Shown: positions 28,995-37,495 of the stretch, one piece after another | Layout of the letters: every line of letters begins with the position of its first letter | How positions within the stretch are numbered: position 1 is the first letter of the stretch | Assembly (NCBI GenBank): GCA_913060665.1 | Contig: CAJXUY010000009.1 | Span: 1 to 64,000, forward strand | DNA: 64,000 bases | Source of the DNA: an uncultured Oleiphilaceae bacterium | GTDB lineage: Bacteria; Pseudomonadota; Gammaproteobacteria; Pseudomonadales; Oleiphilaceae | Direction: 5' to 3' | Program-made: the position numbers and the translations under genes | Notes under the pieces: generated by a model | What the model saw: the letters and a program-made list of their open reading frames with translations, nothing else | Told to the model about the DNA's origin: nothing | Database searches by the model: none

Positions 28995-29512
28995 CGCCAC
29001 CTTCTGCATTTGTTGAGCTCGATAAAGCCGTACATAACAGAAAATCATTCGATTGTGGCACTGAGGAGCTAAACAGCTTCCTCCATCAATTTGCAGTGCG
29101 TCATCGTGATGCGGGTATAAGCATGACTATGGTGCTTCCCGCTAAGGAAAATGAGGCAGATATCTGTGCTTATTATACTCTGTCTCATACTGAGATTGAG
29201 CGCCAAACCTTGCCACAAAACCTCGCAAAGAAACTTCCGCGCTACCCCATTCCTGTTATGCTGATAGCACAGCTTGCAGTGCATAAAGATGCGCAAGGCT
29301 TTGGGCTTGGTAAGGTGTCTCTCATTAGGGCATTAAGACATACCCATGAGATTAATCACCACCTGCCATCCTACGCCGTGGTGGTTGATGCTCTTAATGG
29401 TGATGTTCAGGCTTTTTATGAGCAATATGGCTTTAAGGTGCTCGATACAGATAACCATCGCACAAGGTTATTTATATCAATGAAAACAGTCGCGCAGTTA
29501 TTCACTGACTGA
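28991..29512 (+). CDS. GNAT toxin, TacT-like
   Basis: 173 aa GCN5-type acetyltransferase. FDCGTEELNSFLHQFA is typical of the TacT/AtaT group, acetyl-CoA binding is seen at LAVHKDAQGFGLGK, and a C-terminal FYEQYGF holds the usual catalytic Tyr. Family members acetylate the amino acid on charged tRNA and block translation. It starts at GTG within the antitoxin stop (GTGA), implying coupled translation. Confidence 0.9.
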   Translation: MTPPSAFVELDKAVHNRKSFDCGTEELNSFLHQFAVRHRDAGISMTMVLPAKENEADICAYYTLSHTEIERQTLPQNLAKKLPRYPIPVMLIAQLAVHKDAQGFGLGKVSLIRALRHTHEINHHLPSYAVVVDALNGDVQAFYEQYGFKVLDTDNHRTRLFISMKTVAQLFTD

Positions 29513-29688
29513 CTATTGAAAATAGACTAAAAGCATTTACATGCACTCAACAATTGATATGTTGAGGTTAGCAAATAATGTCTGACCACGACCCAAAGCG
29601 GTCATCAAAGGACGAGTGTCATTTTGTTGTGAAGTTGGACTTATTGATGGTCCGGGAACAAATCGGGGCTTTGGTCAATTAACCCCTT

Positions 29689-30489
29689 TCAGGCCTTGCT
29701 TAACACTACCACCATATGCACCTGGCGCTCGCTCAAACTGTCAATCGCGCAATGTACCGTGACCCCGGCGGCTTTGTTGCTGGAACCATCGATCTGACGG
29801 GCACTGCCATCGTTGATCCAGGCTTCGTAGAAAGTCCTCGGGCCCTTGTAGTGGTTGACGGAAACAGCACAGTCATTCTTTCCATTCTCCGGTGAACGCC
29901 AGCCAATAAATACGCCATTGGGTAACTGATGCGTGTCGTGCGCGTGAAGATGAATGGCGCCTTCTGTTCCATAGAAACCCACCCCAGCTCGGCTGTGTTT
30001 TTCAAACAGGAAAAAACCGAGCCCAGCGCCATCGGTGTTAGCAGCAGGTATACGGTTGCTATGGGCGACTTTTCCCTGCTTATTATAAACGCCGGGACGG
30101 CACACCAGATGCCCAGTTTCCTGATGCAGGGCTTTCGGTCCGAAGTGGAGGTCAGTGGGCAGTTCGTTGATCACGGTGATGGCCATAGAGCGAACGCTGT
30201 CGAACAGATTAACACACGCAAAAACGGTACCGATCGAGGATAGTAAGCCAGTTAACGTGTAGGCCAGGTTACTTCCCAGGCGTTCGGGCTCACCTTTCCA
30301 CAAATTGCCGGTGAGTTCAGTAATCGATACCATCCCATTGTCATCCTTGATTTCGTCAAAGAGAAAGGACATTGGATTTTTACCCTTTATCAACGCATCG
30401 CTCTGGGCGGCTTGATGAAACAGCGGCAGGAGTCGTTGGGGTATATGGAGAGCAGCGGAGTAGTCCGCGTCATCAAAGGGGCTGGACAT
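29689..30489 (-). CDS. Hypothetical protein, 266 aa, accessory
   Basis: Not recognised. It starts at ATG 30489 with AGAGGT upstream. There is no signal peptide; one weakly hydrophobic segment lies at about 75-100 (LAYTLTGLLSSIGTVFACVN). The second half is rich in Gly, His and Asn (GAIHLHAHDTHQLPNG, FIGWRSPENG), suggesting a beta-rich fold. Base composition is visibly more GC-rich than the neighbours, which points to transfer. It stands alone between the toxin-antitoxin pair and the catabolic operon. Confidence 0.55.
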   Translation of the reverse strand: MSSPFDDADYSAALHIPQRLLPLFHQAAQSDALIKGKNPMSFLFDEIKDDNGMVSITELTGNLWKGEPERLGSNLAYTLTGLLSSIGTVFACVNLFDSVRSMAITVINELPTDLHFGPKALHQETGHLVCRPGVYNKQGKVAHSNRIPAANTDGAGLGFFLFEKHSRAGVGFYGTEGAIHLHAHDTHQLPNGVFIGWRSPENGKNDCAVSVNHYKGPRTFYEAWINDGSARQIDGSSNKAAGVTVHCAIDSLSERQVHMVVVLSKA

Positions 30490-31175
30490 GTTCAGAGACC
30501 TCTTTAGATGATCACGAACTGCGGAAGCGCGATCAGGGCTTAGATTTTCTGTTTATCGTGACCTGCTTGAAAGAAAACATCAAGCAGAACATCGATTTTC
30601 TTAATGTCGAGTCGACTATAGCGAGCAAAACTTTCTAATTTTTCTTGCTGAACGCGGGGGGGGGGGATCTCGAATCTGAACTAACAGAACTCGCAAATCA
30701 GACCGTTTTTTACCCATTCAAAAGACCCTCGCTACTCACCTCGCCAAAATCAACAAATCGACTGTGCGATGGCTAGCAAATCCAACTGTCGTGCCACATA
30801 AATCTTTGAACGAAATTTATTCACAGTCTTGAACCGGAAACTGCTGTACAAGCATATCTTTCACGCTGTTAAGTCGACGATGTTCTCCAAAATCAGTCTT
30901 GTGATGATTGATCTTTTATAAGCGAGGCAAGCCTGCAAATACGTATACTCTAACTATTTTTATTCGGGCACATACTGATGCCAGGATCAAAAGAAACACT
31001 TTCGTTTTTTTCAGATGATTGTTACGACGTTAGCAGAACTCAACAACTCAGTGCGAAAATGGGAACCTGTAAGCAGGCGCCAGTTTTTTATTTGATACTT
31101 TCAATTCTCGGAAAAGCCACTCTTCAATTAACCAGTATTTGACCTGCGTCAACTAGAAGCACACATTTATAGAAT
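30490..31175. other. Long intergenic stretch with an 11-G tract
   Basis: No gene was found on either strand. It contains a run of eleven G at 30656-30666 and otherwise AT-rich unique sequence leading into the promoter region of the catabolic operon. Confidence 0.6.
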
Positions 31176-31206
31176 TGACACTTGTGTCATAATGACAAAC
31201 ATGTCA
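31176..31206. promoter_or_regulatory. Two adjacent palindromic operators before the ring-cleavage operon
   Basis: TGACACTTGTGTCA (31176-31189) is a perfect 14-bp palindrome that shares its first bases with a TTGACA -35-like element. TGACA-AACA-TGTCA (31193-31206) follows 3 bp later, and a further AATGACATG half-site lies at 31213-31221. The pattern fits a dimeric repressor such as TetR or GntR type, which is not encoded next to the operon. Confidence 0.65.
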
Positions 31207-31293
31207 ATAATAATGACATGTACATTATGAATCAGTTCATCACATAACGTGCAGCCGCTGATGCAAATGTGTCATTCAAAATTGGAGAGAGAA

Positions 31294-31854
31294 ATGCCGA
31301 AGAGCGAAAACAAAATCAACTCTATGGATTACCGAGCCGTTATGGGTCTATGGCCAACTGGCGTGAGTGTCGTTAGTGGTCTAGATACCGAAGGTGAGCA
31401 TTTAGGGATGGTTATTGGCTCTTTTACCTCTGTCAGTATCGAACCGGCTTTAGTTGCATTCTGTCCTCAAAAAAGCTCAGTGACTTGGCAGAAAATGAAA
31501 GAAAACAAAAACCTGTGCATTAATTTCTTATCGGATCGCCAAAGCGATATCTGCTGGAAGTTTGCATCAGGAGAATTGTACGGACGATTTGAATCGCTGG
31601 ACTATACAAAAAATTCTAATGACATCGCTGAGATCCCAGATTGCAGCGCATGGTTAGATGTAACAATCGATAACATCGTTGATGGCGGTGACCATGACAT
31701 TGTGGTTTGCCGTATCAATGCCTTAAGAAAAGGAAGCATAAATTTACCTATGGCTTTTTCTAAAGGGCAGCTTTGTTCAACCCAACCCATTACAAACCTT
31801 CCTATTGATCACCTGGATCAATGGGAGCAATCCATTCACTCAATTTATCAATAA
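31294..31854 (+). CDS. Flavin reductase component of a two-component monooxygenase
   Basis: 186 aa from the ATG at 31294; GGAGAGAG lies 4-11 nt upstream, while an earlier in-frame ATG at 31249 lacks a site. The flavin-binding split-barrel pattern is clear (MGLWPTGVSVVSG, GMVIGSFTSVSIEPALVAFC, CINFLSD). Such proteins (HsaB, HpaC) supply reduced flavin to an oxygenase, here the next gene 23 nt downstream. NAD(P)H preference cannot be read. Confidence 0.88.
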   Translation: MPKSENKINSMDYRAVMGLWPTGVSVVSGLDTEGEHLGMVIGSFTSVSIEPALVAFCPQKSSVTWQKMKENKNLCINFLSDRQSDICWKFASGELYGRFESLDYTKNSNDIAEIPDCSAWLDVTIDNIVDGGDHDIVVCRINALRKGSINLPMAFSKGQLCSTQPITNLPIDHLDQWEQSIHSIYQ

Positions 31855-31877
31855 TAATTATGACAGGATAAGCTTCT

Positions 31878-33098
31878 ATGAATGCTACCGTTAATCAGAT
31901 TACAGAAGAAACTCGCGAAATTGGTCGTTCGATGATCGAAAAGGCCAAGGCCATGCTAGAAACCTTGAGAGAGCGGGCATCTACAACGGAATCTCTAGGT
32001 AAAGTAGACCCGCGTACCATTGATGATTTTCATCAGGCTGGCTTCTTTAAAATGTTCCAATCTTCACTTTGGGGTGGTTACGAGTGTCACCCTGCGGATA
32101 TATTTAAGGTACAAGAAATCATTGGTCAAGCGTGTCCTTCAAGTTCATGGATCATGGGTGTTGTAGGTGTCCACAACTGGCAAATGGCTCACTTCAGTAA
32201 AGAAGCGCAAGAAGATGTTTGGAAAGATGACTCTAATGTACTAATTTCATCTTCTTATGCACCCACTGGCTCAGTAGAAGAGGTAGAAGGTGGTTGTATT
32301 CTTAAAGGTCGCTGGTTCTATTCAAGTGGTGTAGATCATTGTGATTGGATTCTTGTAGGCGCCAACATTGTAACAGAAGGCTCACCGTTCCCAGATTACC
32401 GTACTTACTTAGTACCACGCAGCGAATTCAAAGTTATTGATGATTGGCAAGTTCTAGGCCTTAAAGGTACAGGTAGTAAGAGTGTAGAAATCAAAGAAGC
32501 CTTTGTTCCATTGCACCGCCAACTGCCGGCGATTGCTAGCCAAATGAATAACACACCAGGTATGCAAGATGGTACTGCTGATTCGCCACTATTCAGAATT
32601 CCTTTCCCAGGAATCTTCGGTGCTTGTATTACTACACCAGCATTGGGTGCAGCTCAAGGTATGTTAGATATCTTCACTGAAGCATCTAAATCAGCAACCA
32701 GTTTGTACAGCGGTGCAAAATGGTCTGCAGAGCAAATGACTCAAATGCGTATTGCTGAGTCCGATGCCGAACTTCGTGGTGCTCGTCTGCAAATGGAAGC
32801 TAACTACAACGAAATGATTGACGTTATTTCTCGAGACGAAGACTTAGAATTAGTTGATCGCGGTAGATACCGTTTCGATCACTGTAACTTGGTAGACACG
32901 GCGGATAAGGCAGCTGACCGGTTATTTGTTGCCAGTGGAGCTCGTTCACTAATGATCAATCAACCGCTGCAAAGATTTTACTTAGACATTCAAGCAGCCC
33001 GAGTGCACGCAATTAACAACCGTGTTAAATGGGGCAGCGTATTCGGTCAAATGTCCATGGATCACTACCCTGACGACATTCTAGCGCTATTCATCTAA
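31878..33098 (+). CDS. Flavin-dependent monooxygenase, oxygenase subunit (HsaA-like)
   Basis: 406 aa with the acyl-CoA dehydrogenase fold as in HsaA and HpaB/C2-type hydroxylases. SSWIMGVVGVHNWQMAHF, LKGRWFYSSGVDHCDWILVG and LGLKGTGSKSVEI are family features. It would hydroxylate a phenolic ring using FADH2 or FMNH2 from the reductase upstream, yielding a catechol for the extradiol dioxygenase two genes downstream. In actinobacteria HsaA acts on the steroid A-ring product 3-HSA; here the substrate is unproven. Confidence 0.86.
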   Translation: MNATVNQITEETREIGRSMIEKAKAMLETLRERASTTESLGKVDPRTIDDFHQAGFFKMFQSSLWGGYECHPADIFKVQEIIGQACPSSSWIMGVVGVHNWQMAHFSKEAQEDVWKDDSNVLISSSYAPTGSVEEVEGGCILKGRWFYSSGVDHCDWILVGANIVTEGSPFPDYRTYLVPRSEFKVIDDWQVLGLKGTGSKSVEIKEAFVPLHRQLPAIASQMNNTPGMQDGTADSPLFRIPFPGIFGACITTPALGAAQGMLDIFTEASKSATSLYSGAKWSAEQMTQMRIAESDAELRGARLQMEANYNEMIDVISRDEDLELVDRGRYRFDHCNLVDTADKAADRLFVASGARSLMINQPLQRFYLDIQAARVHAINNRVKWGSVFGQMSMDHYPDDILALFI

Positions 33099-33190
33099 AG
33101 CCGGTGAAATTTGCTAGGGCATAGGCCCTAGCGACTAGTCAAACGTGGGCTTAGTAAGTGTTATTCAAGGTAGAGCAAGGTTAAAGAATT

Positions 33191-33511
33191 ATGAGTGAAG
33201 AATTAAGTTTTCAATTTTTGGCTGATGAACTGGCTGAAAAAGCAAAAGATCTAGGCAAGCTGGGCGTTACACTAAAATTCGTTTTTTTAGGAGAGGGTGT
33301 TGTTTATATTGATGCAACAAATGATGAACCTGTGATTGACAGAAATGATCGTGATGCGGATGTAAGTGTCGAAGCAAAAACGGATGTTTGGTTGAAGCTT
33401 AGAGCAAAAACATTAGCGCCACACGTTGCCGCTATGACACGAAAAATCAAACTAAAAGGTGATATTAAAAAAGGTATGGCATTAGCACCTAAGATTATGA
33501 AGATCCTTTAA
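33191..33511 (+). CDS. SCP2-like sterol/lipid-binding protein
   Basis: 106 aa, a single SCP2-like domain (LGVTLKFVFLGEGVVYIDAT ... IKLKGDIKKGMALAPKIMKIL). SCP2 domains bind lipids or sterols in a hydrophobic tunnel. Its place between HsaA-like and HsaC-like genes suggests it handles a hydrophobic substrate or intermediate, which strengthens the steroid hypothesis. The Shine-Dalgarno is modest. Confidence 0.8.
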   Translation: MSEELSFQFLADELAEKAKDLGKLGVTLKFVFLGEGVVYIDATNDEPVIDRNDRDADVSVEAKTDVWLKLRAKTLAPHVAAMTRKIKLKGDIKKGMALAPKIMKIL

Positions 33512-33626
33512 CAAAAAACGTCAGATGTTTGCTTGAAGATTAATAAGGATTAACGATTAAACATACGGTAACCCTTTTTTTTCATGTTTTGTTTTTGACG
33601 AAAATAAGAATGACGAGGTAAGTGTT

Positions 33627-34619
33627 ATGACAGGCAAAAAGGTTGATATCTTTAATCAAATCTCAATCGGCTACATGGTAATTGAGTCGGAAAATTTAGA
33701 AAAATGGTGCGAGTTTTTTGTGGATGGGATTGGTCTAGAGCTTTCCTATAAAACGCAAGAGCAAATGGCCTTTCGCATGGATGATCATGTGAGTCGTATT
33801 ATCGTAAAAAAAGGGCCAGCGGAAGACGTGGTTGCCTTTGGGTGGGAGGTGGCCAATGAAGGTACCCTAGAGGTTATTCGTGAGCGCCTTGCTAAAAATA
33901 ATATTGATATGACACCATCCAGTACCTCAGAAGCTCAGTCTCGCGGTGTTGAAGATTTTTTCAAGATTCGTGGCCCCAAAGACATGGCTTTTGAATACTA
34001 CACCAAGCCAATACTAGCCACTGAACCATTGAATGCCAAGGTGTCTGGTTTTGAAACGGGAATGGGAGGCATGGGGCATGCGGCCATTGTTTCTCGTGTT
34101 CCTGATAAAATGCTGAAGTTCTATACTGATATTATGGATGCGCGTATTAGCGATTACATCACTCAGACCATTGCTGGCATCACTCTGGATTTCACATTTC
34201 TACGCTTTAATGAACGACATCACACAGTGGCGATTGCCTCATCAAAAGGCATCAAATTGGATCCGGTTCGCGCCCGTGCCCAGCATATAAATGTCATGGT
34301 AGAATCCATGGACGATTTAACCGCTGCACTGCAACGTGTACGTAGTTTGGGTTATGAAGTGGTTCGAGAAGTTGGTCGTCATCCAAATGACCATGACATT
34401 TCGTTTTACGCGGTAACGCCATCGGGTTTTGAAATGGAAATTGGTTGGAATGCCCGTACTGTAGATGAAGAGAGCTGGGAAGTTCGGCATTACGACCGGA
34501 TCAGTGAATGGGGGCATGCGCCAGAAAATCCTAGTATGTGGAATTTCGTCAAGGTTAACTCAGCCAATTTATGGCGGGGCGTTGGCTCACTGACCCGTAA
34601 GGAGCACTCGCCTCTTTAA
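33627..34619 (+). CDS. Type I extradiol ring-cleavage dioxygenase (HsaC/BphC-like)
   Basis: 330 aa made of two VOC modules. The Fe(II) ligands of the C-terminal module appear as His in GMGHAAI, His in AQHINVM and Glu in FEMEIGW. It opens a catechol ring next to the hydroxyls with O2. With the oxygenase and reductase upstream it makes a minimal hydroxylate-and-cleave pathway. A dedicated meta-cleavage hydrolase (HsaD type) is missing, and the sequence that follows is decayed. Confidence 0.9.
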   Translation: MTGKKVDIFNQISIGYMVIESENLEKWCEFFVDGIGLELSYKTQEQMAFRMDDHVSRIIVKKGPAEDVVAFGWEVANEGTLEVIRERLAKNNIDMTPSSTSEAQSRGVEDFFKIRGPKDMAFEYYTKPILATEPLNAKVSGFETGMGGMGHAAIVSRVPDKMLKFYTDIMDARISDYITQTIAGITLDFTFLRFNERHHTVAIASSKGIKLDPVRARAQHINVMVESMDDLTAALQRVRSLGYEVVREVGRHPNDHDISFYAVTPSGFEMEIGWNARTVDEESWEVRHYDRISEWGHAPENPSMWNFVKVNSANLWRGVGSLTRKEHSPL

Positions 34620-34648
34620 GTAATCAGCAAAACGAAACAATCAGAATA

Positions 34649-34702
34649 ATGGGCACACAAGTATTAATAGCAGGAGGCGGAACCGGAAGGTCATGGGGTT
34701 GA
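34649..34702 (+). pseudogene. N-terminal scrap of a flavoprotein gene
   Basis: A 17-codon frame reads MGTQVLIAGGGTGRSWG and stops. The VLIAGGG pattern is the start of a Rossmann FAD-binding fold. The rest of the gene is gone. A second frame nearby (about 34705-34785) recalls the C terminus of disulfide-oxidoreductase-like proteins but is too short to trust. Confidence 0.4.
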
Positions 34703-34905
34703 TATGATTTGGGCATCCAATTTAGCAAGGCATGAATTGGCTCAATTTACGTACCCTACTCCTGCTATATTCAATATTCCGCCGAGATCGCCATAAAGGT
34801 CGATAATGAGGCCTTTCTCTTGAGCCGCTTCAGTTTCCAAGCGTTTTATAAGCACTCTTCCATTTAAAAAGACTAGAATCTTAATAACTCTAAAAGAGAA
34901 TAAGT

Positions 34906-35030
34906 TTATGAACGGTTCTCCCAATACGGGTTATTCCCAAACCGTTCAGTAAATAAATCAATAGAAGCCCTCACTTTAGGTGCTAAGCTACTTGGTCTGG
35001 CTATTAGCTCAACGCTTAAAATGTAAACAT
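34906..35030 (-). pseudogene. C-terminal remnant of a LysR-type regulator
   Basis: On the minus strand the frame reads VYILSVELIARPSSLAPKVR, continues with ASIDLFTERFG, and ends with a stop at 34906. The P-K-V-R-x-x-I-D-x-x-x-E-R-F signature is the usual end of LysR effector domains. An in-frame stop lies just upstream and the rest is missing; the amidase gene begins at once. A deletion scar is inferred. Confidence 0.6.
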
Positions 35031-35037
35031 CCTAAAT

Positions 35038-36420
35038 CTAGCAGCCTGGCGTAATTTCACTTATAGCCTCCCAAGCAGCGGCGAATTCAAGCACTGTATC
35101 GTCCCCAAGCATTGGAGCCATAAAACTGATCCCGAATGGTAGACCATCCGTTCGAAAATAAGCGGGAACAGATACAATAGAAAGATCAAGTAAATTACCA
35201 AAATTAGTGTAGTAGGCCATATTTTGATTGAGCCGAATCGGATCCTGATTTAACTCCTCAATTTTATAAATTGTACCTGTCGTAGGCGTAAGGAGAATAT
35301 CTACGCTCCTCATAGTCTCTTCTGCAAGAATGCGGTACTCATTGAGTTTGTAAATATCACCCCATATTTCTGACTGGAGAGTGAATTCTGCCGAACAGAT
35401 AATATCAGCGACTACTGGATTTACCTGGTCACTATGGCTCTTAATAAAGGGGCCTACGGACGTATACCTTTCATTAAGATAAGCGCCTTCAAACAACATA
35501 TTTCCTGCTTTGACAAAAGGATCAAAATCTATTTCTACTACTATACTCCCTAATTCGCGGAGTACCTCGACGACATCGGAGAAACTTTTTTGAGACGTTT
35601 CATCGCCAAAAAACTTTAGATCTTCTGCGCGCGGTATCGCGATCCTCGCGTTCGCAAATATAGACGGTGAATCCTGAGCCGAGTTGGCATATGTCTTCTT
35701 TCTTGATGCTGTGGTTGAGAGAACAGCTTCAAATACGTATTTTGCCTCCGATACGGTCTTCGAAAATATTGGAATACAATCAATACTGCGGTTAGCATAG
35801 ATCATATTATCGTTACTCAAAACATGGGGGGTAGGTTTGAACCCCACAACATTACAAAGTGCTGCCGGCACGCGACCAGATCCTCCTGTATCACTACCCA
35901 GTGAAAAACTTACGCACTTCTTCGCTACTACCACGCCAGAACCTGAGCTAGATCCACCACATATATACTCCTCATCGAAAGGATTAACCGGATGAGGGTC
36001 ACTTCTCACACCAACAACTCCAGTTGCGAACTCATCCATTGTATTTTTACCTATCAAGATTCCCCCCATATCAAGTAAGCGAGTTACAACTGAAGATGTG
36101 TTATCTGGGTAGAAAGAAAAGGCGGTGCAGCCCGCAGCAGTAGGCATGCCTTTGACGTTGATATTATCTTTTATGGAAAATGGTATTCCATATAGTGGTA
36201 ATGACCTATCAAAGGATTTGAGGGTATTAGCTCGATCACGAAGTCGCTCTTCCGGTTCTAAATAAATCCATTCGGCTGAGCATGTTTTCTTTTTTACTCT
36301 AGAAATAACTTCTTCAATTACTTCAATGGGATCAAGTTGATTTTTTCGATAATGTTCTAATAAAAAAAGGAGATCGAGATCACCATACTTCATATCACTA
36401 CTGTGTGCATTTCTGTTCAT
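35038..36420 (-). CDS. Amidase-signature hydrolase
   Basis: 460 aa from the ATG at 36420, chosen for GAGG 5 nt upstream; an upstream reading from 36501 would overlap the binding-protein gene. The amidase catalytic residues are visible: Lys in SIKDNINV, Ser in GGSSSGSG and nucleophile Ser in SDTGGSGRVPAA. It cleaves a C-N amide bond in the cytoplasm. It is the last gene of the GntR-headed operon with a TauABC-like transporter and an M20 deacylase, so its substrate is probably what the transporter imports. An allophanate-hydrolase-like role is possible. Confidence 0.85.
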   Translation of the reverse strand: MNRNAHSSDMKYGDLDLLFLLEHYRKNQLDPIEVIEEVISRVKKKTCSAEWIYLEPEERLRDRANTLKSFDRSLPLYGIPFSIKDNINVKGMPTAAGCTAFSFYPDNTSSVVTRLLDMGGILIGKNTMDEFATGVVGVRSDPHPVNPFDEEYICGGSSSGSGVVVAKKCVSFSLGSDTGGSGRVPAALCNVVGFKPTPHVLSNDNMIYANRSIDCIPIFSKTVSEAKYVFEAVLSTTASRKKTYANSAQDSPSIFANARIAIPRAEDLKFFGDETSQKSFSDVVEVLRELGSIVVEIDFDPFVKAGNMLFEGAYLNERYTSVGPFIKSHSDQVNPVVADIICSAEFTLQSEIWGDIYKLNEYRILAEETMRSVDILLTPTTGTIYKIEELNQDPIRLNQNMAYYTNFGNLLDLSIVSVPAYFRTDGLPFGISFMAPMLGDDTVLEFAAAWEAISEITPGC

Positions 36421-36454
36421 AGGGACCTCGTCTCGAAGAGAGTTTATGAAAATG

Positions 36455-37462
36455 TTATTTACTAACTGCCTCAAGATATGAAGCATCCAAGAACGTCTCA
36501 AACGTTTCTCTCGAAGGTACCTTAGGAAGGCGCTTTTGGTCTTTTAGAAAGGTTGCGGTTGAAATAAGAGTATCCACAAATTGCCCTTTCTTGTTTGAGG
36601 TACCGATATACTGCTGAGTGAGTTGTTTAGCACAAGGCACCATCTCGGTTCCTTTCATCATACGTGTCGCATCTTCCAAAGATAACTCCAGCTCATCTGC
36701 GATGATTGCGGCAGTTTTTACAGGATTGTTTAACCAATAGTCGATACCTGCGCATTCAGCTCTAACAAACTTCTCTACGTATTCAGGATGTTTTTTTGCA
36801 AACCTATTCATAACGACACCCACATCCCATGTTGGGTAGCCTCGTGCAGCCATTATTCCAGAGGTCATGAATAGGTTGCCGTCGTCTTTCAAAACCTTAC
36901 CTAAAGCAGGCTCCCAGAACCATGCTGCATCGATATCTCCTCGAGACCATGCCAGTGCTATGTCATTTGGACGAAGGTCAATGATCTTCATTGAAGCAGG
37001 GTTAATGCCCTCGTCATTTAAGGCATTTAGTAGCAAGTAATGCGTGGTCGAACCGAAGGGAGCAGCGATAGTCTTTCCCTTAAGGTCTTCCAGTTTTTTA
37101 ATGTTTGCAGAGGTTCTCACCGCCATCGCTTCGACGTAGTCAAGCATATTGAGTACCATGATGCCTGTGATAGGCAAATCACGCGTGACCCCAATGGCGG
37201 TTGGAGGGTTGCCCAGGCCTCCAAAGTCGATTTGATCACCGGCAATCGCTCGCAGCATGTCACCGCCACCACCGACTTTGATATAGTTGATCTTCACGCC
37301 CGGCATTTCTTTTTGAACAAGACCCAGAGACTTAGTTACCAATTGCGCATTAACCAAATTGAGATACCCAACGGTCACTTCTTCTGGCGCATCTGCGCTC
37401 GCCATAGAAGCACTCATAGCAAATAGCAAAGAAGTTGATAATACTTTCCTAATAAATTTCAT
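36455..37462 (-). CDS. ABC transporter substrate-binding protein, TauA-like
   Basis: 335 aa from the ATG at 37462 (GGAG 6 nt upstream). A signal peptide (about 1-23, cut near ASADAPEE) directs it to the periplasm. APFGSTTHYLLLNAL and AWSRGDIDAAWFWEPAL closely resemble TauA and other sulfonate/nitrate-type binding proteins. It delivers ligand to the permease encoded 33 nt downstream of the ATPase-M20-permease order. Aromatic Trp and Phe in the pocket region suggest a small anionic organic ligand. Confidence 0.88.
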   Translation of the reverse strand: MKFIRKVLSTSLLFAMSASMASADAPEEVTVGYLNLVNAQLVTKSLGLVQKEMPGVKINYIKVGGGGDMLRAIAGDQIDFGGLGNPPTAIGVTRDLPITGIMVLNMLDYVEAMAVRTSANIKKLEDLKGKTIAAPFGSTTHYLLLNALNDEGINPASMKIIDLRPNDIALAWSRGDIDAAWFWEPALGKVLKDDGNLFMTSGIMAARGYPTWDVGVVMNRFAKKHPEYVEKFVRAECAGIDYWLNNPVKTAAIIADELELSLEDATRMMKGTEMVPCAKQLTQQYIGTSNKKGQFVDTLISTATFLKDQKRLPKVPSRETFETFLDASYLEAVSK

Positions 37463-37495
37463 AGTTGACTCCAAGATTTTAATGAACGTGTGGTA

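Noticed and set aside
28111-29690. Possible integron cassette array around the toxin-antitoxin pair
   Set aside because: I looked for paired attC core sites (GTTRRRY and RYYYAAC) and found no convincing pair, and no integrase.
34742-34924. Minus-strand 60-codon frame in the scar region
   Set aside because: It overlaps the better supported LysR remnant, has no start signal and no recognisable motif.
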